This document shows positions 33,884-45,689 of a DNA stretch of 64,000 nucleotides, one piece after another. Below the pieces are notes generated by a model. It did no database searches. It worked only from the letters and a program-made list of their open reading frames with translations, and was not told where the DNA came from. The stretch lies in the NCBI GenBank assembly GCA_025024175.1, contig QCXZ01000137.1, forward strand, positions 76,074,680 through 76,138,679. Direction: 5' to 3'. The translations under genes and the position numbers were made by a program. The stretch's first letter is position 1. Every line of letters begins with the position of its first letter. Source of the stretch: Rhyzopertha dominica (Eukaryota; Arthropoda; Insecta; Coleoptera; Bostrichidae).

Positions 33884-36800
33884 ATGAGCAGTGTAAGGTG
33901 CAGTATCGCGACTGCTGGTAAAGTTGCTATCGTAGCTCGTTCATCAAAATTGCAGCCCAGTAAGTAATTTTTTTTCATTCACTTTGATCAAATTAATAAC
34001 GTACGTTTGGAAGCCAAAGTTAGTTTATTTATTCACGTAATATGACGTGCGTTATTTTGTATCGTAAATCGAGTGATTTGTGTGATAACTTATCAGTAAT
34101 TTATAAATAGCAAAAACATATATTCGCCACATGCCTCAGTGCTACATGATTTTTTTATTTGATGTCTAGGTAACTCATGCCTTACAGTGTATCTCAGCAT
34201 AAGCAGATGTCCAAGCTTATAGTTTTTCCTGACTTCACTCAAGACTAAACATTCTTTGCATGATTTTTTTAACTAGCTGTTAGTGTGAATTAACATTGAT
34301 CTGCGCTGCACATAACTTGTTGTTAAAATTCAGCAGTGGTAGATGCTTCAAAACATTGCAGACTGGTTACGTTTTGGTGTCATGATCACCATGTTTACCT
34401 TCACACCACGATAAAGCCAGAAATGTAGCATTGCTTAACTTTTATCCTTGACTAGCTATACAGGTTAGCGTACACATATGTAGATTGATTATGTTTTTTA
34501 TGACTAACACACTGTTTTATACATAGCTCGATTAATTAAAACAAAAGTTTTCTATGTGATTACATAGGTACAGTTGTGAAAGATGTACCAAGATACTTGC
34601 TTAATATCTTGCAGCACACATTATTTTGATTGCTTTAAACAGGAACAGTGTATTGTGCAAGTAAATTTAATTATTTTATGCAATATCAATTTTATCATGT
34701 TTTGAGTTACTCTATTTATATATATTGTAGTACTTTTATCAATATTTTAATCCACCATGTAATGCACATTGACAGACCTCTAAAAAATCATAACGTAGAG
34801 TTGCACTTTAACATCCATGTGGTGTTGTTTTTTAAATAACTTTGGCCTTGATATCTTGCCATAGACATAACTGTATGTCTATATGAACAGTTCATGTTGT
34901 AATACATACACTTTTAAAATAGGTAATTATTTTGTCTGTGACTGGTAAATATATAATATAATGTTTGTGGTGAGTATAATCAGTTGAAACATAAAATGAT
35001 CTGTTTTTTTTGAGATCTAGCATATTTGCTTTATAAGTTGATTGTTTCATTTATTCCATGATATGAAGCTCTATTAACTGAAGTTAAAAAAGGGCAAAAT
35101 AATGTTAATTTGAGGGTAGGCTGAATAATAATGCAGACATCCTTGTAGAACACTAACAGAAACAAATAGCAGTCAGCCGGAGTATATCAAAGTACAATTC
35201 TTAAGCTTCAAAATCATATAGTCACTCTTTTGGCTGATACATTTCTCCCAACTGTAATAAGTTATGATTACCCTTGAAGTCTCTCTTGAGTGGAAAAAAA
35301 GGAATTTGATAATTATGAACCATAATAATAGATATCTAGAATTTTTACATTTTTGCAGGCTTACTACTGGCAACCTACAACAGACAGATACCGCAAGCTC
35401 TAAAATTTCTCTCAACCAACCTCACACTCTTAAAATCGGCAGGGTCAGGTGACCCACCAACAACACCTCCAACTAAAGATCTATCGGGAGGTGGAAGCTT
35501 GGGTCCGCCCCCGCCAGGGGGCACTGGCGGTGGTAGAAACAAGAACACACTGTCCTGTCCGAAATGCGGTGACCCATGCACCCACGTCGAAACATTCGTC
35601 AGCTCCACCAGGTTCGTCAAGTGTGAGAAGTGCCATCATTTCTTCGTCGTACTTAGCGAAGCTGATAGCAAAAAGAAAGAGGGCGCAGAGGCGAAGACGG
35701 GATTTTATAGGAAACCGCCTCCGCCGCCGAAGAAGATTTTCGATTACTTGAACAAACACGTCGTCGGTCAGGAGCAGGCTAAAAAGGTAATATAGAAGCT
35801 TTTTTCACTTCACATTTCTTAAACTTTGATGGTGCACATTCGACTAGTAATGAAAAGGTCCTGTTTTCAAATCCTAGTGGAAGCTGGCAATACTTTTTAA
35901 TAAATATATTTACCTGTAATAAATCAAATTAAATCTTATAGTCATTGTAAATGTACTGTCTTATTTAGACTTATTAAATATACCAATGTATCAAATATTT
36001 TAAAAACAAAAGAATGTATGGCCAATTCATAAAATCAGCCTTAGTTACTATAATGCAGTATGTAGGTCAAAGATAGCTCACTAGAATTCATAATTAAATT
36101 TTTGAATAGTAGAAGGATTTAGCTAAATTAAAATGTTATGTCATTTTATATGACAAGTTGTTAGGTGTTATAAATTATTTTGTAGTTGATTTAGAACTTT
36201 AACAAAAGCAGGGACATATTTTTTGTGAATAACCCTCATTTCCTGGTAGTTTCAATAACATTTCCTTCATACAGTCAGTCAAGGTTTCTATCTTTTTATT
36301 TCCCCATTTTTACACTACAGTTTTGCAGTTATAGCTGGTTATTTTCCTTACAGCAGCATGGTTTGAAACACTTTTCTGTTGCTAGATGAATCTAATTACA
36401 CACCATATGTTCTCTACGTACTGTAGTTTGATGAAGTTCCTTGTTTACTTAGTAAATAGTTGCTTGGTTAGAAAGCAATTTGTGCAGGAATTTTTTTTTT
36501 GTCCAAAAATTGATCATGTGGTACGAATTCCTTGTAAAGAAAATCTCATTGATAGATTGATGTTTTCAACTATAAAGATTGCTGCTTGTTTTCTTATGTT
36601 GAATTTATCAGTTCATGCAGCNAAGTTTTCTGTCTTAATGGATAATTTCACTAATACTAGCAATGTTTTCTAATGAGGTTGATTGCTTACTCAAGGATGG
36701 TTGTTTGTAATCGACTTTTAAAATGGTTAAAGCACTCAAAAAGCCTTGATTTACCAAAAGCTTCATCTCTGTATTGAATGGAAACTTTTGATTGTTCGGC

Positions 36801-39800
36801 CTGCATTATCATCAAATTCCATTACACACTTTGTCCTTCTAGGTTTTATCGGTGGCAGTTTACAACCACTACAAGAGAATCTACAACAACAATCCGTTAG
36901 GTCATTCCAACGCTCACGTGCGACAGGATGTCGCCGTCATGGAGCAGCACATCTCGCCTAATCCTACTCACAGAGGTATGAACACTAGTACTTTATAATA
37001 GTTTTATCTAGAGCCCAGTGCTCGCAGTATATGATGTAAATTTATTGTGTGTGTGTGCCTTGTGCAGACTTACTGCATATAACAGGCCTGGGTCAAAATA
37101 ACGTGGGTACCAACTTTAATAATACTACATCTGAAAGTGTAGGAACAAGGATGGCACCACCTGTGAGTACGACGGGATCCGACATACTGGACAGAACAAC
37201 ACACGAACTTAAGCTAGAAAAGAGCAATATCCTGCTGCTTGGTCCTACTGGCTCAGGTGAGTTGTTAAATATTGGATTGCAACATGAAAAATAAGTAAAA
37301 CTGATAATAAACACACACAATCATCAAATCTTATTTCACTTTGAGATGGATTAATTCAATTTCTTAAAAATAAAAGTTTTCTTAAGAGGGGCGTTTACCT
37401 AGAGCGAAACGGGTCATTTTAAGCACCTACCGTTTTACATTTTACTGGGTTATTCGAAACTTTTTCGAAGTGAAATTTTGACATAGTAATGAATAAAGAT
37501 GTAGCTACAACGTAGAGTTTAAGTTTTTTTCTTCGGTAATGTAAATATTTGTTGTTATATTTTGCTTAAAAATGCGTATTTTTGGCGAGCTATTTCTCGA
37601 AAACTAAGGCACATAAACGAAAAATTCGAACTCCACGTTGTAGCTACATATTTCTTTGTACACTACCAAAAACATGAGCACGATAAATGAGTAAAAACAT
37701 TCAAAAAATCTAAAACTGCAAACCCTCTCGCACGAGTCCGTCACGAGAGCGGAATGTGATTGCCCATCCCCACCAGGTCCGTCGCGTGATGTCCAGTGAA
37801 CAGTGAGGCTAAGATACAATCCTGTCGGGAATAATCGAGCTGTATACGATCTATCCCGATATGACTGGATTTCTAAGATTGTATGTCTAATTACATGTGA
37901 CAAGTTTAATGTTGAAAGCTCTTTCACATTAATTTACTGTCTGCTGAAGCAATGGGGAGGCGGAAGGAAAATTATTATAAAAGTTCCTCCAGAAATCATA
38001 GTCGACATGCAGTTAGAATGAAATGTTATATAGTTCATATTTACAGAAATAAATGGGTTATTCCATATTTTGAATAACCTGGTATAATATCATAGTAAGT
38101 TACTAATATCATGTTTACTTTTTTTATGCACACCGTACAGTCAGCAATTTTTCGAATATTAGTTTAGCCCCTCTGTTGCTCGTACGATCTTTGCGTGATT
38201 TCAACCTATCGGCTACCCTCTTAAGTCCCATGTCCCGCTGGTAATATGGGTTGCATAGTTTACATTTCTGCCCGATCGCTCCAAGTAAATGCCCCTCTTA
38301 AGTCATACTGTNTTGACATCAGCTACCGGTAATTATATGTCTTTTCTTAATCTTAAGTATGAAAGTGGGTTATTATGTATTCGGAATAACAAACAATATG
38401 GACATGTCTTACACCACACTTTGAGGGTCACTTTGCGAGAATGCTTATATGCCATCTAGTAGCTATGTTACTCAAGTAAGCAATGTTTTTTAGGTAAAAC
38501 GCTGCTTGCTCAAACCATAGCGCAGTGTTTAGATGTTCCTTTTGCTATATGTGACTGCACAACACTCACTCAAGCCGGGTATGTAGGTGAAGATATTGAA
38601 AGTGTCATAGGAAAATTACTGCAAGATGCAGGGTACAGTGTGGACAGAGCACAAATAGGCATCGTTTTCTTAGATGAAGTAGACAAAATCGGAGCCGTAC
38701 CAGGAATACACCAGCTGAGGGATGTTGGAGGTTAGTAAACTATTGTTGATTTTTTTTTCTTAACTTGAGGAACAAAAGTCTTTTTGTATTTGGTTTAAGC
38801 TAAATCAATAAATCGATAAACTGTCAGTAATTATAAAGCTTATCACTGAGAAATTCCTTATATTTCTGCGACTATTTTCATATATTCTAGTAATATTCTC
38901 AAGCTAAGTAGGCAAATAACTTATAGGTGAGGGAGTTCAGCAAGGCATGCTAAAAATGCTGGAAGGTACTATTGTTAATGTTCCTGAAAGGAATTCTCCT
39001 AGAAAGCTCAGGGGTGAAACAATTCAAGTAGACACCACAAACATACTTTTTGTTGCTAGCGGAGCTTATAATGGTTTAGATCGTTTAATATCTCGTAGAA
39101 ACCATCAAAATGTAAGTAATAGTAATAAATCAAGAGGGTTAGGAGTTTCTACTGTCTTTTTTATTCAGTACCTCGGATTTGGGGCGCCAATTACCAGTGG
39201 TCAAGGTAGACGGGCTGCATCTCAAATAGGTGATACAGATTCTTCTGTATCGGCAGAGGAAGAAAATTTAGAACGGGATGCAGCTCTAAGACAAGTGCAA
39301 GCAAGAGATCTCATCGACTTTGGAATGATACCAGTACGTTCACTTCATTTTTGTTACCCCCCAGTTACAATCAGTGGCTTATTTTAGGAATTTGTTGGAA
39401 GATTTCCAGTTTTGGTACCGTTCCATAGCTTAGATAAAAATATGCTGGTTCGAATTTTAACGGAGCCTAAGAACGCGCTAGTCCCACAATATCAGAGACT
39501 GCTGGCTATGGATCACTGTGATCTAACTTTTGCACCAGATGCCTTAATTGCCATCGCTGGATTGGCGATGGAACGAAAAACGGGGGCTAGAGGCCTTCGA
39601 GCAATAATGGTGAGTTGTTTTGTAAAGATAAAATGATGTATAAAAAGTGGGGTGGAATATCTAAAATTGATTGATTTTTGCCTTCAACAGGAATCGTTGC
39701 TGCTGGAACCCATGTTTGAGGTGCCCGGTTCCCAGATAACAGGCGTGCATGTGACGAAGGAGTATGTGCTGGGAGAAACGGGCCCGGTGTACCTGAGAAG

Positions 39801-39867
39801 TACTCCAGTCGCTGATGCCTCAACCGAGGAAGAGGACATAAAAAGATCAATTAGAATTAAACAGTGA
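33884..39867 (+). CDS. ClpX: ATP-dependent Clp protease ATP-binding subunit ClpX, mitochondrial
   Basis: ClpX is the AAA+ unfoldase that feeds substrates to the ClpP protease in the mitochondrial matrix. Nine exons join in frame: 33,884-33,959, 35,359-35,786, 36,843-36,975, 37,068-37,256, 38,494-38,730, 38,927-39,111, 39,169-39,333, 39,388-39,609 and 39,691-39,867. They total 1,812 nt, or 603 residues. An N-terminal presequence rich in Ser/Arg/Lys precedes a C4 zinc finger (Cys92, 95, 114, 117). Walker A GPTGSGKT spans 271-278, split by an intron; the GYVGED pore loop is at 304-309 and Walker B IVFLDE at 332-337. YLGFGAP (417-423) matches the ClpP-docking loop, and KTGARGL holds the sensor-2 Arg. 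A MITE sits in intron 4. The frame is intact; AATAAA follows 19 nt after the stop. Confidence 0.97.
37382..38301. mobile_element. TTAA-flanked MITE in ClpX intron 4
   Basis: The left end at 37,382 reads TTAAGAGGGGCGTTTACCTA, and the complement of the right end reads TTAAGAGGGGCATTTACTTG, both followed by GAGCGA. TTAA at each boundary is the target signature of piggyBac-type elements. Just inside, a second inverted pair occurs: GTAGCTACAACGTAGAGTT at about 37,500, with its near-complement at about 37,630. At 920 bp with no transposase it is a non-autonomous copy. It is in the intron and does not touch splice sites. Confidence 0.8.
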
Positions 39868-39885
39868 AACTCGCTTTTTAATTTA

Positions 39886-39891
39886 AATAAA
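39886..39891 (+). terminator. Polyadenylation signal of ClpX
   Basis: AATAAA lies 19 nt downstream of the ClpX stop, giving a very short 3' UTR if it is the one used. Confidence 0.55.
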
Positions 39892-39899
39892 ACCACAAA

Positions 39900-40200
39900 C
39901 AAAAATGGAATTCAGTGATTATTAAGCCCGCCGGTTTTTTCGAAAACATCAGCTGTCAGTACCAAATTTAGAAAAGAAAGTGATAAGTTTGCGTGATAAA
40001 AGAAATTATTGAGAAAGGTGTGTGAAATTTTAGGAGTAGCGTAGCTCCATCGACCTGTCGAGATTTACTGTGAAAACCATTTCTTGGAACTAACCTTTGC
40101 TTGTTTCTTTACAGACCCTTTTAAAGCCAATTCTTGTATATTGCGGCATCTGAATAGCGGAATTGTGTATATATTATATTTTTTTTCTGTTAATGTTTTT
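39900..40200. other. Intergenic after ClpX
   Basis: Short AT-rich spacer without recognisable features before a LINE relic. Confidence 0.4.
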
Positions 40201-40460
40201 AATTAGGAATGTATTTATGATTTTACAAATAAATGAGGATGTTGAAAGTTTGTTTACATTATACAACTACACGCCCAAGTCTTTTTCAGATTTAACTTTC
40301 AAGAGTACCATTGATATCCATTGGAGCCTCCGACTGCATGGGATAGTTACAGGTAACCCAAAAATAATCAACTGCAACTAAAATACAAGACAACAGTGTT
40401 GATGAAAATATTAAATAACGGAGAACCTAAGACAGATCCCTGAGGCACGCCGGTTGGTAC
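40200..40460 (-). pseudogene. LINE reverse-transcriptase fragment
   Basis: The complement of about 40,455-40,400 reads GVPQGSVLG, PLFNIFIN and a short continuation, the RT palm block that precedes the YADD box. Downstream on that strand the frame decays within 200 bp. It is an isolated fossil only about 0.3 kb from the ClpX stop. Confidence 0.65.
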
Positions 40461-42556
40461 TTAAAATACAGGTGGTGAAATTATGCCTCCTATTTTGATC
40501 TGTTGTGGAACCATGATAGCATAATACCAGAAACGCCATAAGAAAATTTTCTAGTAGATATCAACACAATGTTTATGGGTTTGTTTGAGATGATAATGAC
40601 TATTTTAAGTGTTTTCAATCACACTGCTCATAGTAGGGCTGTCTTTTCTAGTTTTTAAGATTTTAAAGAAAAACAACATACAGGAGGAACTAAATGTGAA
40701 ATAAACTTACTAAATCCTGCAATGGAATTTCGTTTGATCAAACTAGCTTGTCTATTACATCTTGAACATATGAATTTTATATAATATTGTTCTGTTAGAA
40801 AATGTCAATCCACCAGGAACATTGTTGACGAGGAATCATCTTATTACATTTTTTTAAATTTTTGGTCCTATTCAGAACTAAACTTGTTATAACAAATTTG
40901 TTTTGTAATTTTAACAACAGAATATAGTTATTATTAGATTATTATATCAAATAATGAACAATTCAGTAAAACGCTTATCTTTTATCTGTCTCTGTGTGCA
41001 GTATTTTCTCTCTTCAATTTTAGGGTTGAATTATTAATTCGACACAATAATGCAGAGATGAATGTGAATAGCATTTATTTTACCAGTGTTACAACTTCAA
41101 CAATTCATTTTCATGGTTTAGTAAAATATTTTTTTCAATAAAACAGCTTAACAATAACCATACAGCACTCAACTAATCACTTACACTAAAATTTCATGGA
41201 TATAATCTTCTATAATGATAATTTATTCTATATTGCTTATTGTAAAAAAAAACAAGGTTAAATAAAATAAACTCAGTAATCTTAAGTAGTACATGACAAT
41301 TAATGAAGCATACCTACAGTATATTATGCTCTATGTATTATTTTTGTGAAGGTTTTGGGATGTAATTTCAACATTAACAATAATGATAAAACCAAGAGGA
41401 TTGCTAACATCAGTCAACAACAATAGATTGATGATTCTTTAAGTCACTGACTCAACAGGTGATACTGGTATCTAGACCTTTCAGTTCATTAATTCTATGT
41501 AATGCTAATGACAGCAGAAAAGAAATCACCACACAGTCATAGTTCATAAGCAATATACTAGTAGGAATGGGAATTTTCTAATATTGATTAAATTTGCTTT
41601 CAATAGCAGAATCAAGTTGATATTTTATTTGCGGACCTGTGGTTATTGTAAATGTTTATAATATATTTGGGTTTTTCAAAATACATTGCCTTAATTTCTT
41701 TTGTGCTGCCATACAACATGTGGTGAAATTTGAAGTCTGGTTGTGCGCACTCCTTAGCTAGGAAGACTACTTTCATTTTGCTGCAGATAAAATATATATT
41801 TTTAAATAACATATAGCAAAAAGTAAACAATTTTAATCTCATGATTTCCTCCTTCAAATCCTTTTGCGATGGTTGCAATATAAAGATACACATATTCACA
41901 AAATAAAATAAATGAAGCATTTACAAGCACCTGACTAAACTGCAGCACATCAACTGAAATTATTACACACTAAGTAATTATCTACCAGATTTCACACCTC
42001 ACCACTAGGTACTTAAATATCTACACTTAAGACAAGGAATGTCTATAGGATAACATTTTTCAAAATAGATGTTCACTCTTGAATAGACACAATTACCAGG
42101 TAATGTGCAAATTAAATCATGGTCGTCATGATTTTCAACAATTCCATAGCTATATACAACTTGGTGTTATAAACTTAAAATATATACATAAGATATTTTT
42201 AACAATAGTTGCAATATATTTACCTGGCAACAAGTTCTCTCACCCTTAATAATACTCAAGTTTCAATTGAGAAAATGCAATTTATAAAGATGTGTTTCCC
42301 TGATTTGTAGAATTTAAAATGATGTACTTACTACACACTCCTCTATACTAATTTACCTTAGCTGTGGAATGGTTTGGCATGTGTAAAATATATGACCCTT
42401 AAAGTGGTTTAACTTCCACTAGTGATAAAAGATTTTTGAAAAGGCATAAGAGACTGCGTATAGCGAACTTCAAAGATTGGCACAGCACAATTTAGCATAG
42501 TCCAATATTGCGACGTATGTATCACTAGGTCAATAACAACTTTAGCACTACTGTAC
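40460..42556. other. Likely Gdap2 3' UTR and intergenic sequence
   Basis: No gene was recognised. The Gdap2 transcript (- strand) must end somewhere here; several TTTATT motifs (AATAAA on its strand) occur and I cannot choose among them. The 102-codon frame at 41,612-41,920 on the complement has no recognisable domain and is probably untranslated sequence. Confidence 0.35.
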
Positions 42557-45500
42557 TTATCTTGGAGCTGGCACATACCGAAGGCCATTTATCTGAAATA
42601 AATAAAAGCGAGTGAAAAATAACAAATATTTAACATGTGAGCTTAGAAGCATTCACAGACAGAAGAACAATACAAGGTGATAATGAAACATTTATGGTAG
42701 GTAGTACCACTGTACCAGACACAGTGAAGATGTTAAGTTACTGAATGTTAATATTAAAGTTTAGTTTTTTAAAGTAAAATAGGTTATGGGCCCAGTCCCT
42801 TAACGGTAGATTATAAATTTTAGAATTGGAAAGTTCTTTAACTTGCGGATTTTGTGAAATAGAGGGGTGCTTCAAGTGATTAGTTAGTTCTTGGATAAAA
42901 TTATTGTTGTTCCCTAAAAACAATTTTGTTAAAATACAGTTGCTGAAAAAAAGGATCCTGTTACACCTGTATACACTTTCTAAAAGCTTGTAAATAATTT
43001 AAATATTGCTAAAATGTTAGTCTAAAAATGGTTACCAAAGGCTGCCACTGCTTTTCTAACTCTACTTGACACACATTTGCAGTCAGTTTTTCATAGAAAA
43101 AATTATTACATACCGACATATCATATTCAGTAATAAAGGCTGGTATCTCAAGCTGATCTCTTGACATCACTTGGTACAGGTATTCCACTCCAGGAAGGCT
43201 ATGAACTTTCTGCTTTATAGCTGGCGCCATGAATGTTGTAAACCACCATGTCATCATCTGCAAAAAATGTACCTAAGGAAATCTGTTAGGCAGTCGTGGG
43301 ATAAAAGATACCTTTGTCCAGAATGTGGGATGAACAATATAAAATGCTTTAAGATTCTTCTTGTACTTGTAAGGCAGAATGTTGTAGACCTCTCTCAACC
43401 ATGAAAGTGATGGATAATTGGCGCTTGATGTTGAAGTATGGAAGTAGGCGATTACGTAATCTCCTTTGACTATTGGATCTAGTAGTGCTATTAAGTATAA
43501 AAGTGCCTAAAACAAAAAAATATTAAGAACATTAAAGATTACTTGATCATCAACCAAAAAACATGAACAGTGAAGGGGGCTAGCCTTCATTAACAGGTGT
43601 TTTTGCTCATGCTCATAGCAGGCGTTATAATTTATAGTTGTGGATGATTTTTGTTCTTCCATATATTCACCTGTGTGAAGTTAACAATAAACACTGGACT
43701 GGAAGAAAGTTCTTAGTATTGCACGAACCGTGTGATGGTTTTTGAGTAAATTAAGGGTTTTTATACAAATTTGATGTCATCATTGCCTTATTAACAACCA
43801 AATTCAAAGTCCTGATGAAGCAGCCTTTGACGTCCCGTATCATAATATGTATTTTTAACTTCCAAGACGTATTGTGCCACACCCACCTGGTAAAACATGA
43901 ATGAGACAACTGCATACTGTCCTTACCACCAGGTGACTGCTCTATAAATAAGTTATCAGAAAACTTGCAGCTTCAAGCAATAAAAAATACCTTTAGCTTC
44001 AAACTACAGAGCTAGGATACCTTTACCATTCCCATCCACTAACTTTTCTTATCGCTTCCCATCTAACAAAGTTATAACCTTTGGAAGGCCCAATACTAAA
44101 AATTAACTCTACGTCCAAGATGATGGTCCTCCAGGTCTGCCTACACCTAGATTAGGCTCGCAAGCTATAACTATGGTCGTCTTCTACGATCTCCACCACC
44201 TGGCAGGTTCTGCCGAACCCCGTCTAAGAAAGTTATGCCCTTGGAAGTGCCAGTGCTAAAAATTAATCTACGTCTATGCTGAAGGTCCTCTAGCTCTGTC
44301 GACACCTGTGGTAGGCTTAAGCTATAACACTGGTCTACTTCTACTATCTCTATCATATGTTTAGGAAACACGTTTGACGGGCAATCCAATTGCTTCATAC
44401 ACGTGGCATGTGTTTTACGTATATAAATATATATTATGATAGGGGACGTCTTCTTCAAAGGCTGCTTACTCAGGACTGTGAAAATGGTAGTTTAAAAGGC
44501 ACTGATGATATAAAATTTGAGTAAAAACCCTTAATTTACGACGGGGCTTAAAACCATCACACGATTCGGAGCTTTCTAGATGCATTATTAGGTGTTTTTT
44601 AGTACCTATATAAAGCAGAGTCAGAATAAAGGTAGAAAAAAATCTGTTTAAGATATGCATTCAAGTCAGTATTGTTCAATAATGAATGATGACAAACTAG
44701 TTTTAAGTTTTTTTTCTAATATTCCATAATTATTTATTACATATTACAAGATTTTCACAATTTTAAAAATAGCATGAATAATTATATATGATTTTAAATG
44801 CACATAACGTACTTTGGATACTTTAGTTGATGTGATCATTTCAAGCAACTAAGCATTTGTTGGACATCAACAATTCCAAAACAATGTAGCAAAAACGCGA
44901 ATGAAATCAACAGACAGATTCTAAATACTTTCAGTTTCACTAGAATATACAGAAGATAACTTTTTGTCACTAGATGCTAATCAAGATTTTTGTTTAACAT
45001 AAGTTTAACCCACCGAGTGGTAATGTCATATGAATCGATTAGATGTGTCAAATTGTAAGCCGACATCATACTTTGAACATTTGCTTGCCTCCTTCTATGT
45101 GTAATTTAATGAACGTCATTTTATGCATGAATTTCTAAGATAATAGGGCTCGAATGGCAAAAAATGCATATGGTTCTAATAAAAAAAACATTTGAAGACG
45201 TCATAATATTCGTCATAGTAAGAGATTTCAAAATCGTCTCAAAATAAAGTTTTTTTATGCGTTACTTGATCGATATTTTGTATATGTGAATTGCTTCAAA
45301 TTCATCCCATTCCATAAACAGCCGAAAAAATAAGTACAGTCAAAACCGTAAAACACCGTAAACCGTGGCCTAATGCCACGAATCAAATTACTTGCATAAC
45401 AAATCACACTGAATGGCAAGGTCAATGGTACATTAATGATAGGGCCAAACAGTGACCAATTGTTGATCAAGTGTATTGTTCCAAGTAATTAACAAATGCG

Positions 45501-45682
45501 TACGTGATACACAAAACGGCTCACTTACTTTATCCAAGTTGACTTTGTTGAATGGAAACCATTTCCCTACGAAGACGACCACCGGCCTTCCAAGTCTATC
45601 GACGCCGCTTTGATATAAACACCCAATACCCGAAATTTCCGTTAAATCTTCCGTTTTGGCACGTCTTAACAGTCTTTCATAT
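42557..45682 (-). CDS. Gdap2: GDAP2 homologue (macro plus CRAL-TRIO domain protein), C-terminal four exons
   Basis: Four exons on the complement join in phase: 45,682-45,529, 43,506-43,312, 43,257-43,114 and 42,592-42,557. They give 175 residues ending in VPAPR and a TAA. The first starts one base into a codon, so at least one exon lies upstream. YERLLRRAKTEDLTEISGIG and CLYQSGVDRLGRPVVVFVGK open the Sec14/CRAL-TRIO-like domain. ALLYLIALLDPIVKGDYVIA, YKKNLKAFYIVHPTFWTK, MMTWWFTTF and PAFITEYDM follow, in the order of GDAP2. The family has an N-terminal macro domain of the non-hydrolysing type and an uncertain, possibly stress- or lipid-related role. Macro-domain exons were not found up to 64,000, so the gene is partial here. 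Introns are GT/AG; the 2-kb first intron carries an inverted-repeat element. Confidence 0.92.
43725..44572. repeat. Inverted-arm repeat element in a Gdap2 intron
   Basis: The left arm (about 43,725-43,852) and the complement of the right arm (about 44,428-44,572) share CGTGTGATGGTTTT, AAATTAAGGGTTTTTA, CCTGA..AAGCAGCCTTTGA, GACGTCCC and TATCATAATAT in the same order. The interior contains a diverged tandem duplication. The architecture recalls the inverted arms of Penelope-like elements or a foldback element. No coding sequence is recognisable. Confidence 0.65.
44065..44350. repeat. Diverged tandem duplication, about 161 bp offset
   Basis: AAAGTTAT(A/G)(A/C)CC, CTAAAAATTAA, CTACGTC, GGTCCTC and AGCTATAAC recur in order from about 44,068 and again from about 44,229. 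The two units are diverged and lie in the centre of the inverted-arm element. Confidence 0.65.
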
Positions 45683-45689
45683 CTGAAAC

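Noticed and set aside
35375..35759. Overlapping 80-100 codon frames on both strands
   Set aside because: They are shadows of ClpX exon 2, whose zinc finger and continuation into the AAA+ domain are unambiguous.
35810..35890. Possible tRNA-derived SINE, B-box-like TTTTCAAATCCTA
   Set aside because: There is no matching A box at proper spacing, no cloverleaf and no poly-A or simple-repeat tail.
39121..39168. Reading ClpX exons 6 and 7 as one continuous exon
   Set aside because: The frame is open, but a perfect GTAAGT donor and TTCAG acceptor remove 19 residues absent from the family, giving the conserved YLGFG join. Intron retention is kept only as a finding.
41612..41920. 102-codon frame on the complement downstream of Gdap2
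   Set aside because: No start context or domain; more likely 3' UTR or intergenic sequence.
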